Shown here one piece after another: positions 52,825 to 60,616 of a stretch of 64,000 bases of DNA. This stretch comes from an uncultured Pseudomonadales bacterium (GTDB lineage Bacteria > Pseudomonadota > Gammaproteobacteria > Pseudomonadales > Azotimanducaceae), in assembly GCA_958295875.1 (NCBI GenBank), contig OY282379.1, positions 1,364,001 to 1,428,000 of the forward strand, given 5' to 3'. Each line of letters starts with the position of its first letter. Within the stretch, counting starts at the first letter, position 1. The notes beneath the pieces are model-generated. The model was not told where the DNA came from and ran no database searches. It saw nothing but the letters and a program-made list of their open reading frames with translations. Both the position numbers and the translations under genes were made by a program.

Positions 52825-53709
52825 GTGTCCGAAAAACTCCAAAAGACCCTCGCCCGGCGCGGCATGGGCGCCAGGCGCGAAATGGAGGGCTGGATTCGCG
52901 CCGGGCGCGTCACCGTCAACGGCGAAGTGGCCACCATCGGCACGCGTGTGACGCCGGAAGACCGCATCGGCATCGACGGCCGCCGCTTGGCGCCGATGGC
53001 GCCGCCCCGCCCCCGGGTGTGGGTGATGAACAAGCAAGAGGGCGTGGTCTGCACCCGCCGCGACCCGGAGGGACGCCCCACCGTGTTCGACACGCTGCCG
53101 CGCCTCGGCCAGGGCCGTTGGCTCTCCGTCGGCCGCCTCGACATGTATTCCACCGGCCTCTTGATGCTCACCAACGACGGCACCTTGGCGCATCGCCTGA
53201 TGCATCCCTCGACGGGCATCGACCGCGAGTACGCAGTGCGTTTGGACGGCATGCTGTCTGACGCCGCGCTCGCCGAGCTCGCCGCCGGCGTGGAAATCGA
53301 TGGCAACCTGCAGCGCTTCTCGGATGTGCGCTACTACGACGGCCGCGGCGCCAACCACTGGTATCACGTCGTGCTGATGGAGGGGCGCAACCGCGAAGTG
53401 CGTCAACTCTTCGGCGCCATCGGGCACAAGGTCACGCGCTTGAAGCGCGTGCGCTATGGGCCGGTCGTCCTGCCGCCTTGGCTGCGGCGCGGGCAAGCCC
53501 GCGAAATGCGCGGCGCCGACGTGCGCGACCTCTCTGCCCTGCTGGGATTGCCGCCGCCACCGGCCGCGGCGCACGCCAAGGGCCGGCGCGAAGGCCCTTC
53601 GTTCTTGATCCCCTATCCCAAGCTGGCGGCAGCCAGCCAACCCGCCCAACCCGCCCAGGCCGTCACTGCGGCCCGCTCCAAGTCGCCGCGTCGAAGCTCT
53701 GGCCGGTGA
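52825..53709 (+). CDS. rluB: 23S rRNA pseudouridine(2605) synthase
   Basis: 294 residues. An S4 domain (KLQKTLARRGMGARREMEGWIRAGRVTVNGEV) then the RsuA/RluB catalytic core: SVGRLDMYSTGLLMLTNDG with the catalytic Asp, HPSTGIDREYAVRL, and LMEGRNREVRQLF. The basic tail after residue 245 is usual for RluB. GTG start. Its 3' end overlaps the convergent SDR gene by 47 bp. Confidence 0.93.
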   Translation: MSEKLQKTLARRGMGARREMEGWIRAGRVTVNGEVATIGTRVTPEDRIGIDGRRLAPMAPPRPRVWVMNKQEGVVCTRRDPEGRPTVFDTLPRLGQGRWLSVGRLDMYSTGLLMLTNDGTLAHRLMHPSTGIDREYAVRLDGMLSDAALAELAAGVEIDGNLQRFSDVRYYDGRGANHWYHVVLMEGRNREVRQLFGAIGHKVTRLKRVRYGPVVLPPWLRRGQAREMRGADVRDLSALLGLPPPPAAAHAKGRREGPSFLIPYPKLAAASQPAQPAQAVTAARSKSPRRSSGR

Positions 53710-54439
53710 CGCCGCACGCGTCTGGCCCCATCAGGTAGAGGTACAAATCCATGTGTTCCGCCGGTTCCGGCAGCGTGGCCGGATCCTCCGCCGGATAGGC
53801 CGCGGCGCGCATGGCCGTGCGGGTGGCGCCGGGGTTGAGCGCGTTCACGCGGATGCGCCCCGCGCTCTCCAGTTCGTCGGCCAGCGTCTGCGACATTCCC
53901 TCGATGGCGAACTTCGATGCCGCGTAGGCGCCCCAATAGGCGCGGCCGACGCGGCCCACGCCGGAAGAGGTGAAAATGATCGACGCATCCGCGGCCGCTT
54001 CCATGAGCGGCAACAAGGCGCGCGTCAAAGCGAACGGCGCGATGGCGTTCACGTTCATCACTTCCGTCCACTGCGCCAGCGGATAGTGCGCCATGGGCAC
54101 GCGCGGGCCGAGGATGGAGGCGTTGTGGAGGATGCCGTCCAAGCGGCCATACTCCTCCGTGAGCGCCGCCGCCAACTGTTCCGCGGCCGGCTCCGTCAGC
54201 TTGTCGAGATCCGCCGGCACGATGACCGGGCGCGTCTCGGTGCCCTGTTCGATGGCGTCGAACACGGCCTCGAGCTTGCCCCGCGTGCGCCCAAGCAGCG
54301 CCACGTTGGCACCGTGGCGCGCGTACGCGAGGGCCGCGGCGCGGCCGATGCCGGCGCCGGCGCCGGTGACCAGCACCACGCGGCCGGCCAGCAGGTTGGA
54401 AGGCGGGGCGTAGCGTCGCCGGCGAGCCGACGCGCTCAC
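53663..54439 (-). CDS. YciK-like short-chain dehydrogenase
   Basis: 258 residues, classical SDR. LVTGAGAGIGRAAALAYARHGANVALLGRTRGKLE (TGxxxGIG), HNASILGPRVPMA and the complete catalytic set: S in IFTSSGVGR, Y and K in WGAYAASKFAIEG. YciK-type proteins, found after ubiG in many gammaproteobacteria, have no settled substrate. GTG start overlaps the ubiG stop (GTGA). Confidence 0.9.
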   Translation of the reverse strand: MSASARRRRYAPPSNLLAGRVVLVTGAGAGIGRAAALAYARHGANVALLGRTRGKLEAVFDAIEQGTETRPVIVPADLDKLTEPAAEQLAAALTEEYGRLDGILHNASILGPRVPMAHYPLAQWTEVMNVNAIAPFALTRALLPLMEAAADASIIFTSSGVGRVGRAYWGAYAASKFAIEGMSQTLADELESAGRIRVNALNPGATRTAMRAAAYPAEDPATLPEPAEHMDLYLYLMGPDACGVTGQSFDAATWSGPQ

Positions 54440-55155
54440 GGCCGGGCGGGCGGTTTCTGCGCCCTCAGAAGGTAGTTCACATCGACGTCCGCGGTGAGCG
54501 AGCAGGCACGGGTGAACGGGTTGTAGCGCATGCCCACAATCTCCATCACCACGAGGCCGGCGGCGCGCGCGGCGCCGGCCAGTTCCGCGGGGCGCACCAG
54601 CTTCGCGTAATCGTGGGTGCCCCGCGGCAGCAGCCGCAAGACATATTCGGCGCCGAGCACCGCCAGCAAATACGACTTTGGCGTGCGATTGATCGTGGAC
54701 ATCACCACCTCCGCGCCCGGCGCCGCCAGCGCCCCCAGCGCCGCAACCGTTGAGGCCACGTCCGGCACATGCTCGACCATCTCCAGGCAGGTGACCAAAT
54801 CGAAGGCGCCAGGAGCCTGCTCCGCAAACGTCTCCGGCGTTGCGGACTCGTAGCGGATGACCTCATCGAGGCCGGCCTCCAGCGCATGCAGGCGCGCCAC
54901 TTCGAGGGGCTTGCGCGCGGCGTCGATGCCAGTCACTTGCGCCCCTAGGGCAGCCAAGCCCTCGGCCAAGATGCCGCCGCCACAGCCCACATCGACCACC
55001 CGCGCGCCGGCCAGCGCGCGATGGCGCGCCAAGTAGTCCAGCCGCAGCGGGTTCATGTCATGCAGCGCCTTGAAGTCTCCATCGGCATCCCACCAACGAT
55101 GCGCCAGCGCCTCGAACCTGGCGATTTCCCCGTGGTCGACGTTGGCGGCGCTCAT
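54436..55155 (-). CDS. ubiG: Ubiquinone biosynthesis O-methyltransferase
   Basis: 239 residues. SAM-dependent methyltransferase for the two O-methylations of the quinone ring. HRWWDADGDFKALHDMNPLRLDYL is the UbiG/COQ3 start; VVDVGCGGGILAEGLAALGAQVTGIDAA the SAM site; CLEMVEHVPD and STINRTPKSYLLAVLGAEYVLRLLPRGTHDYAKLVRP are diagnostic. ATG overlaps the mtaD stop (ATGA). Together with ubiH (29287) two quinone enzymes lie in the window. Confidence 0.95.
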   Translation of the reverse strand: MSAANVDHGEIARFEALAHRWWDADGDFKALHDMNPLRLDYLARHRALAGARVVDVGCGGGILAEGLAALGAQVTGIDAARKPLEVARLHALEAGLDEVIRYESATPETFAEQAPGAFDLVTCLEMVEHVPDVASTVAALGALAAPGAEVVMSTINRTPKSYLLAVLGAEYVLRLLPRGTHDYAKLVRPAELAGAARAAGLVVMEIVGMRYNPFTRACSLTADVDVNYLLRAQKPPARP

Positions 55156-56459
55156 GAGGCCATGCGGCGCGTCCACTGTTCAGCCTGCGCCAGCGCGCGC
55201 TCCACATCCATCGTGTGGAAGCGGCCGGCCTCGTACAGGCAGCGCCCCGCCACCCAAACATGGCTCACGCAATTGCCGGCCTGGGTGTGGACGAGCTGCG
55301 CCTGCAGGTCATGCTGGGGCTGCATGGCCGGGTGCCTGAGATCGACGGCGATGAGGTCCGCCGCCTTGCCCGGCAGCACAGAGCCGATTTCTTCGCCAAG
55401 GCCCAGCGCCCGCGCGCCATCCAGCGTCGCCATCTTCAGCATCGCCGCGGCAGACGCCGCGCCAGCGTCGCCGGCGGACCACTTCCATAGCAAAGCCGCC
55501 AAGCGCAACTCGCTGAACAGGTCCAAGGTGTTGTTCGAGGCCGCGCCATCGCTGCCAATGGCCACGTTGACGCCGGCCGCCTTCAGGTCTGCCACGCGGC
55601 ACACGCCGCTCGCCAGCTTGAGGTTGGAACTCGGACAATGCACCACATGGGCGCCGCCCCGGGCCACCCGCTCGATCTCGTCATCGTCGAGTTGCGTCAT
55701 GTGTACCGCCTGCAGCGCCGGCGTCAGCATGCCGATGGCGTCCAACAGCCGCACCCAGGTGTCGCCGGTGCGGCGGCGCGACTCGGCGACCTCCTGGGCG
55801 TCTTCGTGCAGGTGGATCTGGATGCCGGCGTCGATCTCGTCCGCCAGCACCTGCACACGCCGCAAGGCCTCGCGGTCCACCACATAGGCCGAATGCGGGC
55901 CAAAGGCCACGCGCACCAGCTCGCTGTCGCGGAACTGGTCGTGGAGTTCCAGGCCGCGGCTCACGCACTCCTCTTCCGAGTGCGCCCAAACGTTCTCGAT
56001 GCCAACCACCGGGAAGGCCACCTGCGCCCGAAAGCCGGCCGCCGCCGCCGCCTGCGCCACCACTTCCGGGAACCAATACATGTCGCTCGCGCACGTTGTG
56101 CCGGAGGCGATCATTTCCACCATCGCGAGGGTCGCGCCGTCCGCAACGAACTCCGGGCTCACCCAACGCGCCTCAAGCGGCCACATGGTCTCCTTCAGCC
56201 AAGCATCGAGAGACTGCGACTCCCCAAGGCCCCGCAACAGCGTCATCGCGAAGTGCCCGTGCGCGTTCACGAGGCCGGGCAAGAGGATGTGGGAATCCAG
56301 CGTCACCGGCGTGGCTTGCGGGAAGCGCGCGGTGAGTTCCGCGGCGGCGCCGACGGCGGCGATGCGGCCATCGCGGATCGCCACGGCCATCCCTTCCTGC
56401 ACCACGTTGTCTGGCTCGATCGGCAACAGGTAACGCGGTTGCAGCAGGGTCTCCGACAT
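55152..56459 (-). CDS. mtaD: 5-methylthioadenosine/S-adenosylhomocysteine deaminase-like amidohydrolase
   Basis: 435 residues, TRZ/ATZ branch of amidohydrolases. LLPGLVNAHGHFAMTLLRGLGESQSLDAWLKETMWPLE (HxH metal site), GPHSAYVVDREAL and IQIHLHEDAQEV with the third His, CPSSNLKLASG, and IGSDGAASNNTLDLFSE with the catalytic Asp. Deaminates adenine-type by-products of SAM metabolism, or a related base. mtaD-ubiG is a known Pseudomonas-type pair. ATG lies 6 nt after TACAAT, so the mRNA is predicted leaderless. Confidence 0.9.
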   Translation of the reverse strand: MSETLLQPRYLLPIEPDNVVQEGMAVAIRDGRIAAVGAAAELTARFPQATPVTLDSHILLPGLVNAHGHFAMTLLRGLGESQSLDAWLKETMWPLEARWVSPEFVADGATLAMVEMIASGTTCASDMYWFPEVVAQAAAAAGFRAQVAFPVVGIENVWAHSEEECVSRGLELHDQFRDSELVRVAFGPHSAYVVDREALRRVQVLADEIDAGIQIHLHEDAQEVAESRRRTGDTWVRLLDAIGMLTPALQAVHMTQLDDDEIERVARGGAHVVHCPSSNLKLASGVCRVADLKAAGVNVAIGSDGAASNNTLDLFSELRLAALLWKWSAGDAGAASAAAMLKMATLDGARALGLGEEIGSVLPGKAADLIAVDLRHPAMQPQHDLQAQLVHTQAGNCVSHVWVAGRCLYEAGRFHTMDVERALAQAEQWTRRMAS

Positions 56460-56465
56460 TCCGGG

Positions 56466-56471
56466 ATTGTA
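56466..56471 (-). promoter_or_regulatory. -10 hexamer TACAAT 6 nt before mtaD ATG (leaderless candidate)
   Basis: TACAAT then CCCGGA and ATG on the minus strand. No Shine-Dalgarno sequence fits in the 6-nt spacer. Confidence 0.55.
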
Positions 56472-56590
56472 TATCGAACCCCCGGCAGCACCGACAGTGC
56501 AGCGGCGGTTCATCAAGGTCGAGCAAGGCGGGCTCGTCGAGCGGAAAGGCGTCGATCAACGGGCGGGCAGTCCGGTGGGCACCCTTGTTC

Positions 56591-58207
56591 CTACGCGGCC
56601 CGCGCCACCTCGAAGGCGGCGATGTTGCGGTCCTCCCGGCTGAACTCCACGCCAATCAGATGCACCGGCCGGCCTAGGCGCAGGTACTTGTTGGCGGAGC
56701 CTTCAGCCGGGGAGCGCGAGGGGCTTGCCCCTCGCATGGAAGAGCGCCCCCTGTCCTTGATTTGGGCCAGCGCCCGCCCTGAAGCCCTCTCCACCGACTT
56801 GAACTCGAAAACGTAAACGCCGCTTTCAGAGCGCACCACCATGTCCGCCCGGCCCGCGCTGGAGCTGTCCTCCGGGATGAGGTCGAAGCCGTGCGCGGCG
56901 AAGCAGGAGTACACCACGCTGGCGTAGTAGCCCTCGTAGTCTCCGATGTTGTTGTTGACGTGCCATTGGTGGGGAACGCCGGCGAACAGGGAGCGGAAGA
57001 ACGCCTCCAGCCCCGCGAAGTCGTTGGCGGCCAGCAGTTCGCGGAGCGGGGCGTCGTCGGCCCGCCGCCGGGCGGCGTACGGCAGCAGGGCCCACAGCAG
57101 GCGCTCGTTCAGGCTTTGGCGCACCTCGCGGTTCGGGTAGCCCAGCCGGTATTGGGACAAGCCGTTCTCCGCGTCCTCGCCGGTGATGGTCAGGTAGCCG
57201 GTCTGGAACAGCAGCGCCTCGACGGACATCTCGTCAATGTCGAAGGCCGACAGCAGCGCCTCCGTGCCGACCATGCCCTCCAGGTCCGGCGTGGGTACGC
57301 CGCGCCGCAGCAGGGTGTCGATCAGGAACTTCGGCGAGCCGGTCTCGAACCAGTGCGCCTTGAACTTGCGCTGCCGGAACAGAAGCAGGATGTCGAAGGG
57401 GTTGTACACCTTTTCTTCGCCGAGCCAGCTGTAGCCGTTGTACCAACGGTGCACCTCATCGCGGTCCAAGCCGGGAAGCTCCGGCGCGAACACTTCGTCC
57501 AAGTCCCGTTCCGTGTAGCCGCAGATGGCGGAGTAGGCTGGATCAAGCGTGATGTCCATGAGGTTGTTCAGGCCGGAGAAGATGCTGACTTTCGCGAACT
57601 TGCTCACTCCCGTCAGCAAAGTGAACTCGATGTGCGCGTCGCAGGACTTGATGACGGAGTACAGGCCGCGCAGGAAACTGCGGTTGGCGCGGGCCACCTC
57701 CGGCGCCTCCAGCGCGTCCAGAATCGGCTTGTCGTACTCATCCACCAGAACGACCACGCGCCGCCCGGAACGTTCACGCAGCGATTCGATCAGATGCCCG
57801 AAGCGGGCCGGCGCGGTGTCGTAGCGGCCTTCCACGCCGGCGCGCCTTTCGATGGCGTCGAGCTGCGCCAACGCCTCCTTGGCGGCCAACCCCGGCTCAT
57901 CGAAGGATCCCCTGCCGAAGTCCAGCCGCAGCACCGGGTGGGGCCGGCCCCAGTCCCATCGGTCGTGGATGGCCAGCCCCCGGAACAGCTCCTCGCTGCC
58001 CTCGAACAGCTCCTTGATGGTGTCCAGCAGCAGGCTCTTGCCGAAGCGCCGCGGGCGGGACAGGAAGTAGTGCTTGCCGCCGTCCGTCATGCGCTGGACG
58101 TGGGCGGTCTTGTCCACGTAGTAGTAGCCTTCCCCGCGAACTTCCCGGAAGGTCTGGATGCCGATGGGCAGCCGGCGCTTGGCGGCGCCGTCGTCGGGGG
58201 CGCTCAT
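56591..58207 (-). CDS. AAA-ATPase-like / PD-(D/E)XK nuclease-like protein, copy 1 (with palindromic insertion)
   Basis: 538 residues. N-terminal PF09820-type AAA-like ATPase: LPIGIQTFREVRGEGYYYVDKTAHV and the P-loop-like FLSRPRRFGKSLLLDTIKELFEG, with VVVLVDEYDKPILDALE as Walker B. The C-terminal part has a PD-(D/E)XK-like core: SSAGRADMVVRS then YVFEFKSV. Such proteins are multi-copy in some bacteria and of unknown function; nuclease or ATPase activity is unproven. It is a tandem paralogue of 58263-59831. Near residues 490-505 it has 16 extra residues (RSSMRGASPSRSPAEG) absent from copy 2, encoded by a palindromic insert. ATG is 6 nt after TACAAT. Confidence 0.85.
   Translation of the reverse strand: MSAPDDGAAKRRLPIGIQTFREVRGEGYYYVDKTAHVQRMTDGGKHYFLSRPRRFGKSLLLDTIKELFEGSEELFRGLAIHDRWDWGRPHPVLRLDFGRGSFDEPGLAAKEALAQLDAIERRAGVEGRYDTAPARFGHLIESLRERSGRRVVVLVDEYDKPILDALEAPEVARANRSFLRGLYSVIKSCDAHIEFTLLTGVSKFAKVSIFSGLNNLMDITLDPAYSAICGYTERDLDEVFAPELPGLDRDEVHRWYNGYSWLGEEKVYNPFDILLLFRQRKFKAHWFETGSPKFLIDTLLRRGVPTPDLEGMVGTEALLSAFDIDEMSVEALLFQTGYLTITGEDAENGLSQYRLGYPNREVRQSLNERLLWALLPYAARRRADDAPLRELLAANDFAGLEAFFRSLFAGVPHQWHVNNNIGDYEGYYASVVYSCFAAHGFDLIPEDSSSAGRADMVVRSESGVYVFEFKSVERASGRALAQIKDRGRSSMRGASPSRSPAEGSANKYLRLGRPVHLIGVEFSREDRNIAAFEVARAA
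56716..56735. repeat. Perfect 20-nt palindrome inside an in-frame insertion
   Basis: GCGAGGGGC-TT-GCCCCTCGC: two 9-nt arms with a 2-nt centre. It lies within a 48-nt (16-codon) segment, roughly 56697-56750, that is missing from the otherwise matching place in copy 2. It keeps the frame open. Confidence 0.8.
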
Positions 58208-58213
58208 GGCCGC

Positions 58214-58219
58214 ATTGTA
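58214..58219 (-). promoter_or_regulatory. -10 hexamer TACAAT 6 nt before ATG 58207 (leaderless candidate)
   Basis: GGGCTACAAT then GCGGCC and ATG. The same sequence precedes copy 2. Confidence 0.55.
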
Positions 58220-58262
58220 GCCCTTCGCCGGGCCGATGCCGCCAAAGAAGCCTTGGTTGCCC

Positions 58263-59831
58263 CTACGCGGCCCGCGCCACCTCGAAGGCTGCGATGTTGC
58301 GGTCCTCCCGGCTGAACTCCACGCCGATCAGATGCACCGGCCGGCCTAGGCGCAGGTACTTGTCGGCATAGCCTTTTTCCTTGATCTGGGCCAGCGCCTG
58401 CCCCGAAGCCCTCTCCACCGACTTGAACTCGAAAACGTAAACCCCGCCGTCGAGGCGCACCACCATGTCCGCCCGGCCCGCGCTGGAGCTGTCCTCCGGG
58501 ATGAGGTCGAAGCCGTGCGCCGCGAAGCAGGAATACACCACGCTGGCGTAGTAGCCCTCGTAGTCCTGAATGTTGTTGTTGACGTGCCACTGGTGGGGGA
58601 CGCCGGCGAAGAGGGAGCGGAAGAACGCCTCCAGCCCCGCGAAGTCGTTGGCGGCCAGCAGTTCCCGGAGCGGGGCGTCGTCGGCCCGGCGCCGGGCGGC
58701 GTCCGGCAGCAGGGCCACCAGCAGGCGCTCGTTCAGGCTTTGCCGCACTTCTTGGTTGGGGTAGCCCAGCCGGTAGCGGATGCGCCCGCCGCGGTCCTCC
58801 TCATCCACGATGGTCAGGTAGCCGGTTTGGAACAGCAGCGCCTCGACGGACATCTCATCGACGTCGAAGGCGGACAGCAGCGCCTCCGTGCCAACCATGC
58901 CCTCCAGGTTCGGGGTGGGGACGCCGCGCCGCAGCAGGGTGTCGATGAGGAACTTCGGCGAGCCCGTCTCGAACCAGTGCGCCTTGAACTTGCGCTGCTG
59001 GAACAAAAGCAGGATGTCGAAGGGGTTGTACACCTTCTCTTCGCCAAGCCAGCTGTAGCCGTTGTACCAGCGGCGCACCTCGCCGCGGTCCAAGCCGGGA
59101 AGCTCCGGAGCGAACACTTCGTCCAAGTCCCGCTCCGTGTAGCCGCAGATGGCGGAGTATTGCGGATCAAGCGTGATGTCGGTGAGGTTGTTCAGGCCGG
59201 AAAACAGACTGACCTTGGAGAACTTGCTGACGCCCGTAAGGAAAGTGAACTTGACGTGCGCGTCGCAGTCCTTAATCACAGAGTAGATGCCGCGCAGGAA
59301 GTCGCGGTTGGCGCGCGCCACCTCAGGCGCTTCTAGCGCGTCCAGAATGGGCTTGTCGTACTCATCGATCAGGATGACCACCCGCTGCCCCGCACGCTCC
59401 CGCAGCGCCTCGATCAACGCCGTGAAGCGCCCCACGGCCGTTGCGCCGGCCGCGGCGACTCCCGCCGAGCGCTCGATGGCGTCCAGCTTGTCGCCGAATA
59501 GGGCCTCCAACTGGCCGGGAGTGCCGAAATGGCCGGCGCCGAAGCTGATCCGCAGCACCGGGCGGCGCACGCCCCAGTCCCATCGGTCGTGAACCGCCAG
59601 CCCCCGAAACAGCTCCTCGCTGCCCTCGAACAGCTCCTTGATGGTGTCCAGCAGCAGGCTCTTGCCGAAACGCCGCGGGCGGGACAGGAAGTAGTGTCGC
59701 CCGGCGTCCACCAACCGCTGGATGTGGGCGGTCTTGTCCACGTAGTAGCAGCCCTCCTCCCGGATCAGGCGGAAGGTCTGGATGCCGATGGGCAGCTTGC
59801 GCTTGGCGGCGCCGTCGTCGGGGGCGCTCAT
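58263..59831 (-). CDS. AAA-ATPase-like / PD-(D/E)XK nuclease-like protein, copy 2
   Basis: 522 residues from ATG 59831. Same two-part layout as copy 1: LPIGIQTFRLIREEGCYYVDKTAHI, FLSRPRRFGKSLLLDTIKELFEG, VVILIDEYDKPILDALEAPEVARANRDFLRG, then SSAGRADMVVRLDGGVYVFEFKSVERA as the PD-(D/E)XK-like core. Here the end reads AQIKEKGYADKYLRLGRPVHLI, the uninterrupted form, so copy 1 gained the insertion. An in-frame upstream start at 59864 would cover the -10, so ATG 59831 is preferred. Function unknown. Confidence 0.85.
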   Translation of the reverse strand: MSAPDDGAAKRKLPIGIQTFRLIREEGCYYVDKTAHIQRLVDAGRHYFLSRPRRFGKSLLLDTIKELFEGSEELFRGLAVHDRWDWGVRRPVLRISFGAGHFGTPGQLEALFGDKLDAIERSAGVAAAGATAVGRFTALIEALRERAGQRVVILIDEYDKPILDALEAPEVARANRDFLRGIYSVIKDCDAHVKFTFLTGVSKFSKVSLFSGLNNLTDITLDPQYSAICGYTERDLDEVFAPELPGLDRGEVRRWYNGYSWLGEEKVYNPFDILLLFQQRKFKAHWFETGSPKFLIDTLLRRGVPTPNLEGMVGTEALLSAFDVDEMSVEALLFQTGYLTIVDEEDRGGRIRYRLGYPNQEVRQSLNERLLVALLPDAARRRADDAPLRELLAANDFAGLEAFFRSLFAGVPHQWHVNNNIQDYEGYYASVVYSCFAAHGFDLIPEDSSSAGRADMVVRLDGGVYVFEFKSVERASGQALAQIKEKGYADKYLRLGRPVHLIGVEFSREDRNIAAFEVARAA

Positions 59832-59837
59832 GGCCGC

Positions 59838-59843
59838 ATTGTA
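59838..59843 (-). promoter_or_regulatory. -10 hexamer TACAAT 6 nt before ATG 59831 (leaderless candidate)
   Basis: GGGCTACAAT then GCGGCC and ATG, identical to the copy 1 promoter. Confidence 0.55.
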
Positions 59844-59923
59844 GCCCTTCGCCGGCGCCCTCAACTCTGCCGCGGGCGATCAGCGGCCTTCTGGACGCTG
59901 GGGTCAGGCAGCCACCCGTGCGA

Positions 59924-60616
59924 TCAGAACGGTACGTCGATCGCTTCGCAAAGGAACCGCACCAGTGCGCTCGCGTCCCGCATCCGCGCCGCCGCGGCGT
60001 CTGGAAAATCCGCGCGGAGGGCAGCCGGCAGTGGAATGTCGTGGATGGCGATGAAGTCCTTGCGCCGCAGGTCCTCCGCAAGGGGATGATCCTTCGCGAA
60101 CCCGCGCGGCATCGTCTTCAGGCTGTCCCCGCCGAGCCGGAACGACGCCCTAAACGGTGCGGCGCCACAGACCCGCCGCCAGGTGTCCGGCTCCTCATCG
60201 ATGCGCGCCCGGATCATCGCGAGCGCCCGCGAGTCTGGGTGCCAGGCCCCTGCCCCGAGGAATGCGCCGCCGCAATCGAGGTGTACGTAGAACCCCGGTG
60301 CATGCACGTCACGGCCGAGCGCGTGGCGGAACTGGATTCCGACGTTAGTCTTGTAGGGAGTCTTGTCGCGGGAGAACCGGGTGTCGCGGTGAACCCGCAT
60401 CAGCGAACCACCCTGCTTGCGATCGTCCGCCCGGAAGTGGGGAGAGATGGCGGCGAGGGCGGGCGCCATCGTCCGGATGAAGGCGCGGGCAGGCTCGCGC
60501 ACAGACTCCTCGTAGCGCTCCCGGTTGGCCTTGAACCAATCCCGCTCGTTGTTGTCCTGAAGTTCCTCCAGGAACACCGTCAACTCCGGCCCGAATCCCC
60601 GAAACGCGGCGCCCAT
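59924..60616 (-). CDS. TIGR02453/DUF2461 family protein
   Basis: 230 residues. ELTVFLEELQDNNERDWFKANRERYEESVREPARAFIRTM and MRVHRDTRFSRDKTPYKTNVGIQFRH and GFYVHLDCGGAFLGAGAW are the TIGR02453 landmarks. Function unknown; members occur widely in bacteria and fungi. The ATG is preceded by GGGGAAGGAAAAGG, strong but close. It overlaps the end of the preceding HPrK-like frame by 37 nt, so it may be the last gene of that operon; a TACAGT -10 about 45-50 nt upstream is also possible. Confidence 0.85.
   Translation of the reverse strand: MGAAFRGFGPELTVFLEELQDNNERDWFKANRERYEESVREPARAFIRTMAPALAAISPHFRADDRKQGGSLMRVHRDTRFSRDKTPYKTNVGIQFRHALGRDVHAPGFYVHLDCGGAFLGAGAWHPDSRALAMIRARIDEEPDTWRRVCGAAPFRASFRLGGDSLKTMPRGFAKDHPLAEDLRRKDFIAIHDIPLPAALRADFPDAAAARMRDASALVRFLCEAIDVPF

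Larger units (their letters stand above)
56591..59848 (-). repeat. Tandem duplication of an AAA-ATPase/PD-(D/E)XK gene
   Basis: Two direct copies of about 1.6 kb (56591-58224 and 58263-59848). The identity includes long stretches of the coding sequence and the promoter: both have GGCGAAGGGCTACAATGCGG right before the ATG, and both end GCCGCGTAGG. The copies are separated by about 38 bp, so the duplicated unit carried its own promoter. Divergence is concentrated at about residues 85-135, 355-380 and 490-505. Confidence 0.85.

Noticed and set aside
56601..58207. Tandem ATPase genes as transposon-encoded proteins
   Set aside because: There are no terminal inverted repeats or target-site duplications around the two copies, and the motifs are not those of a transposase.
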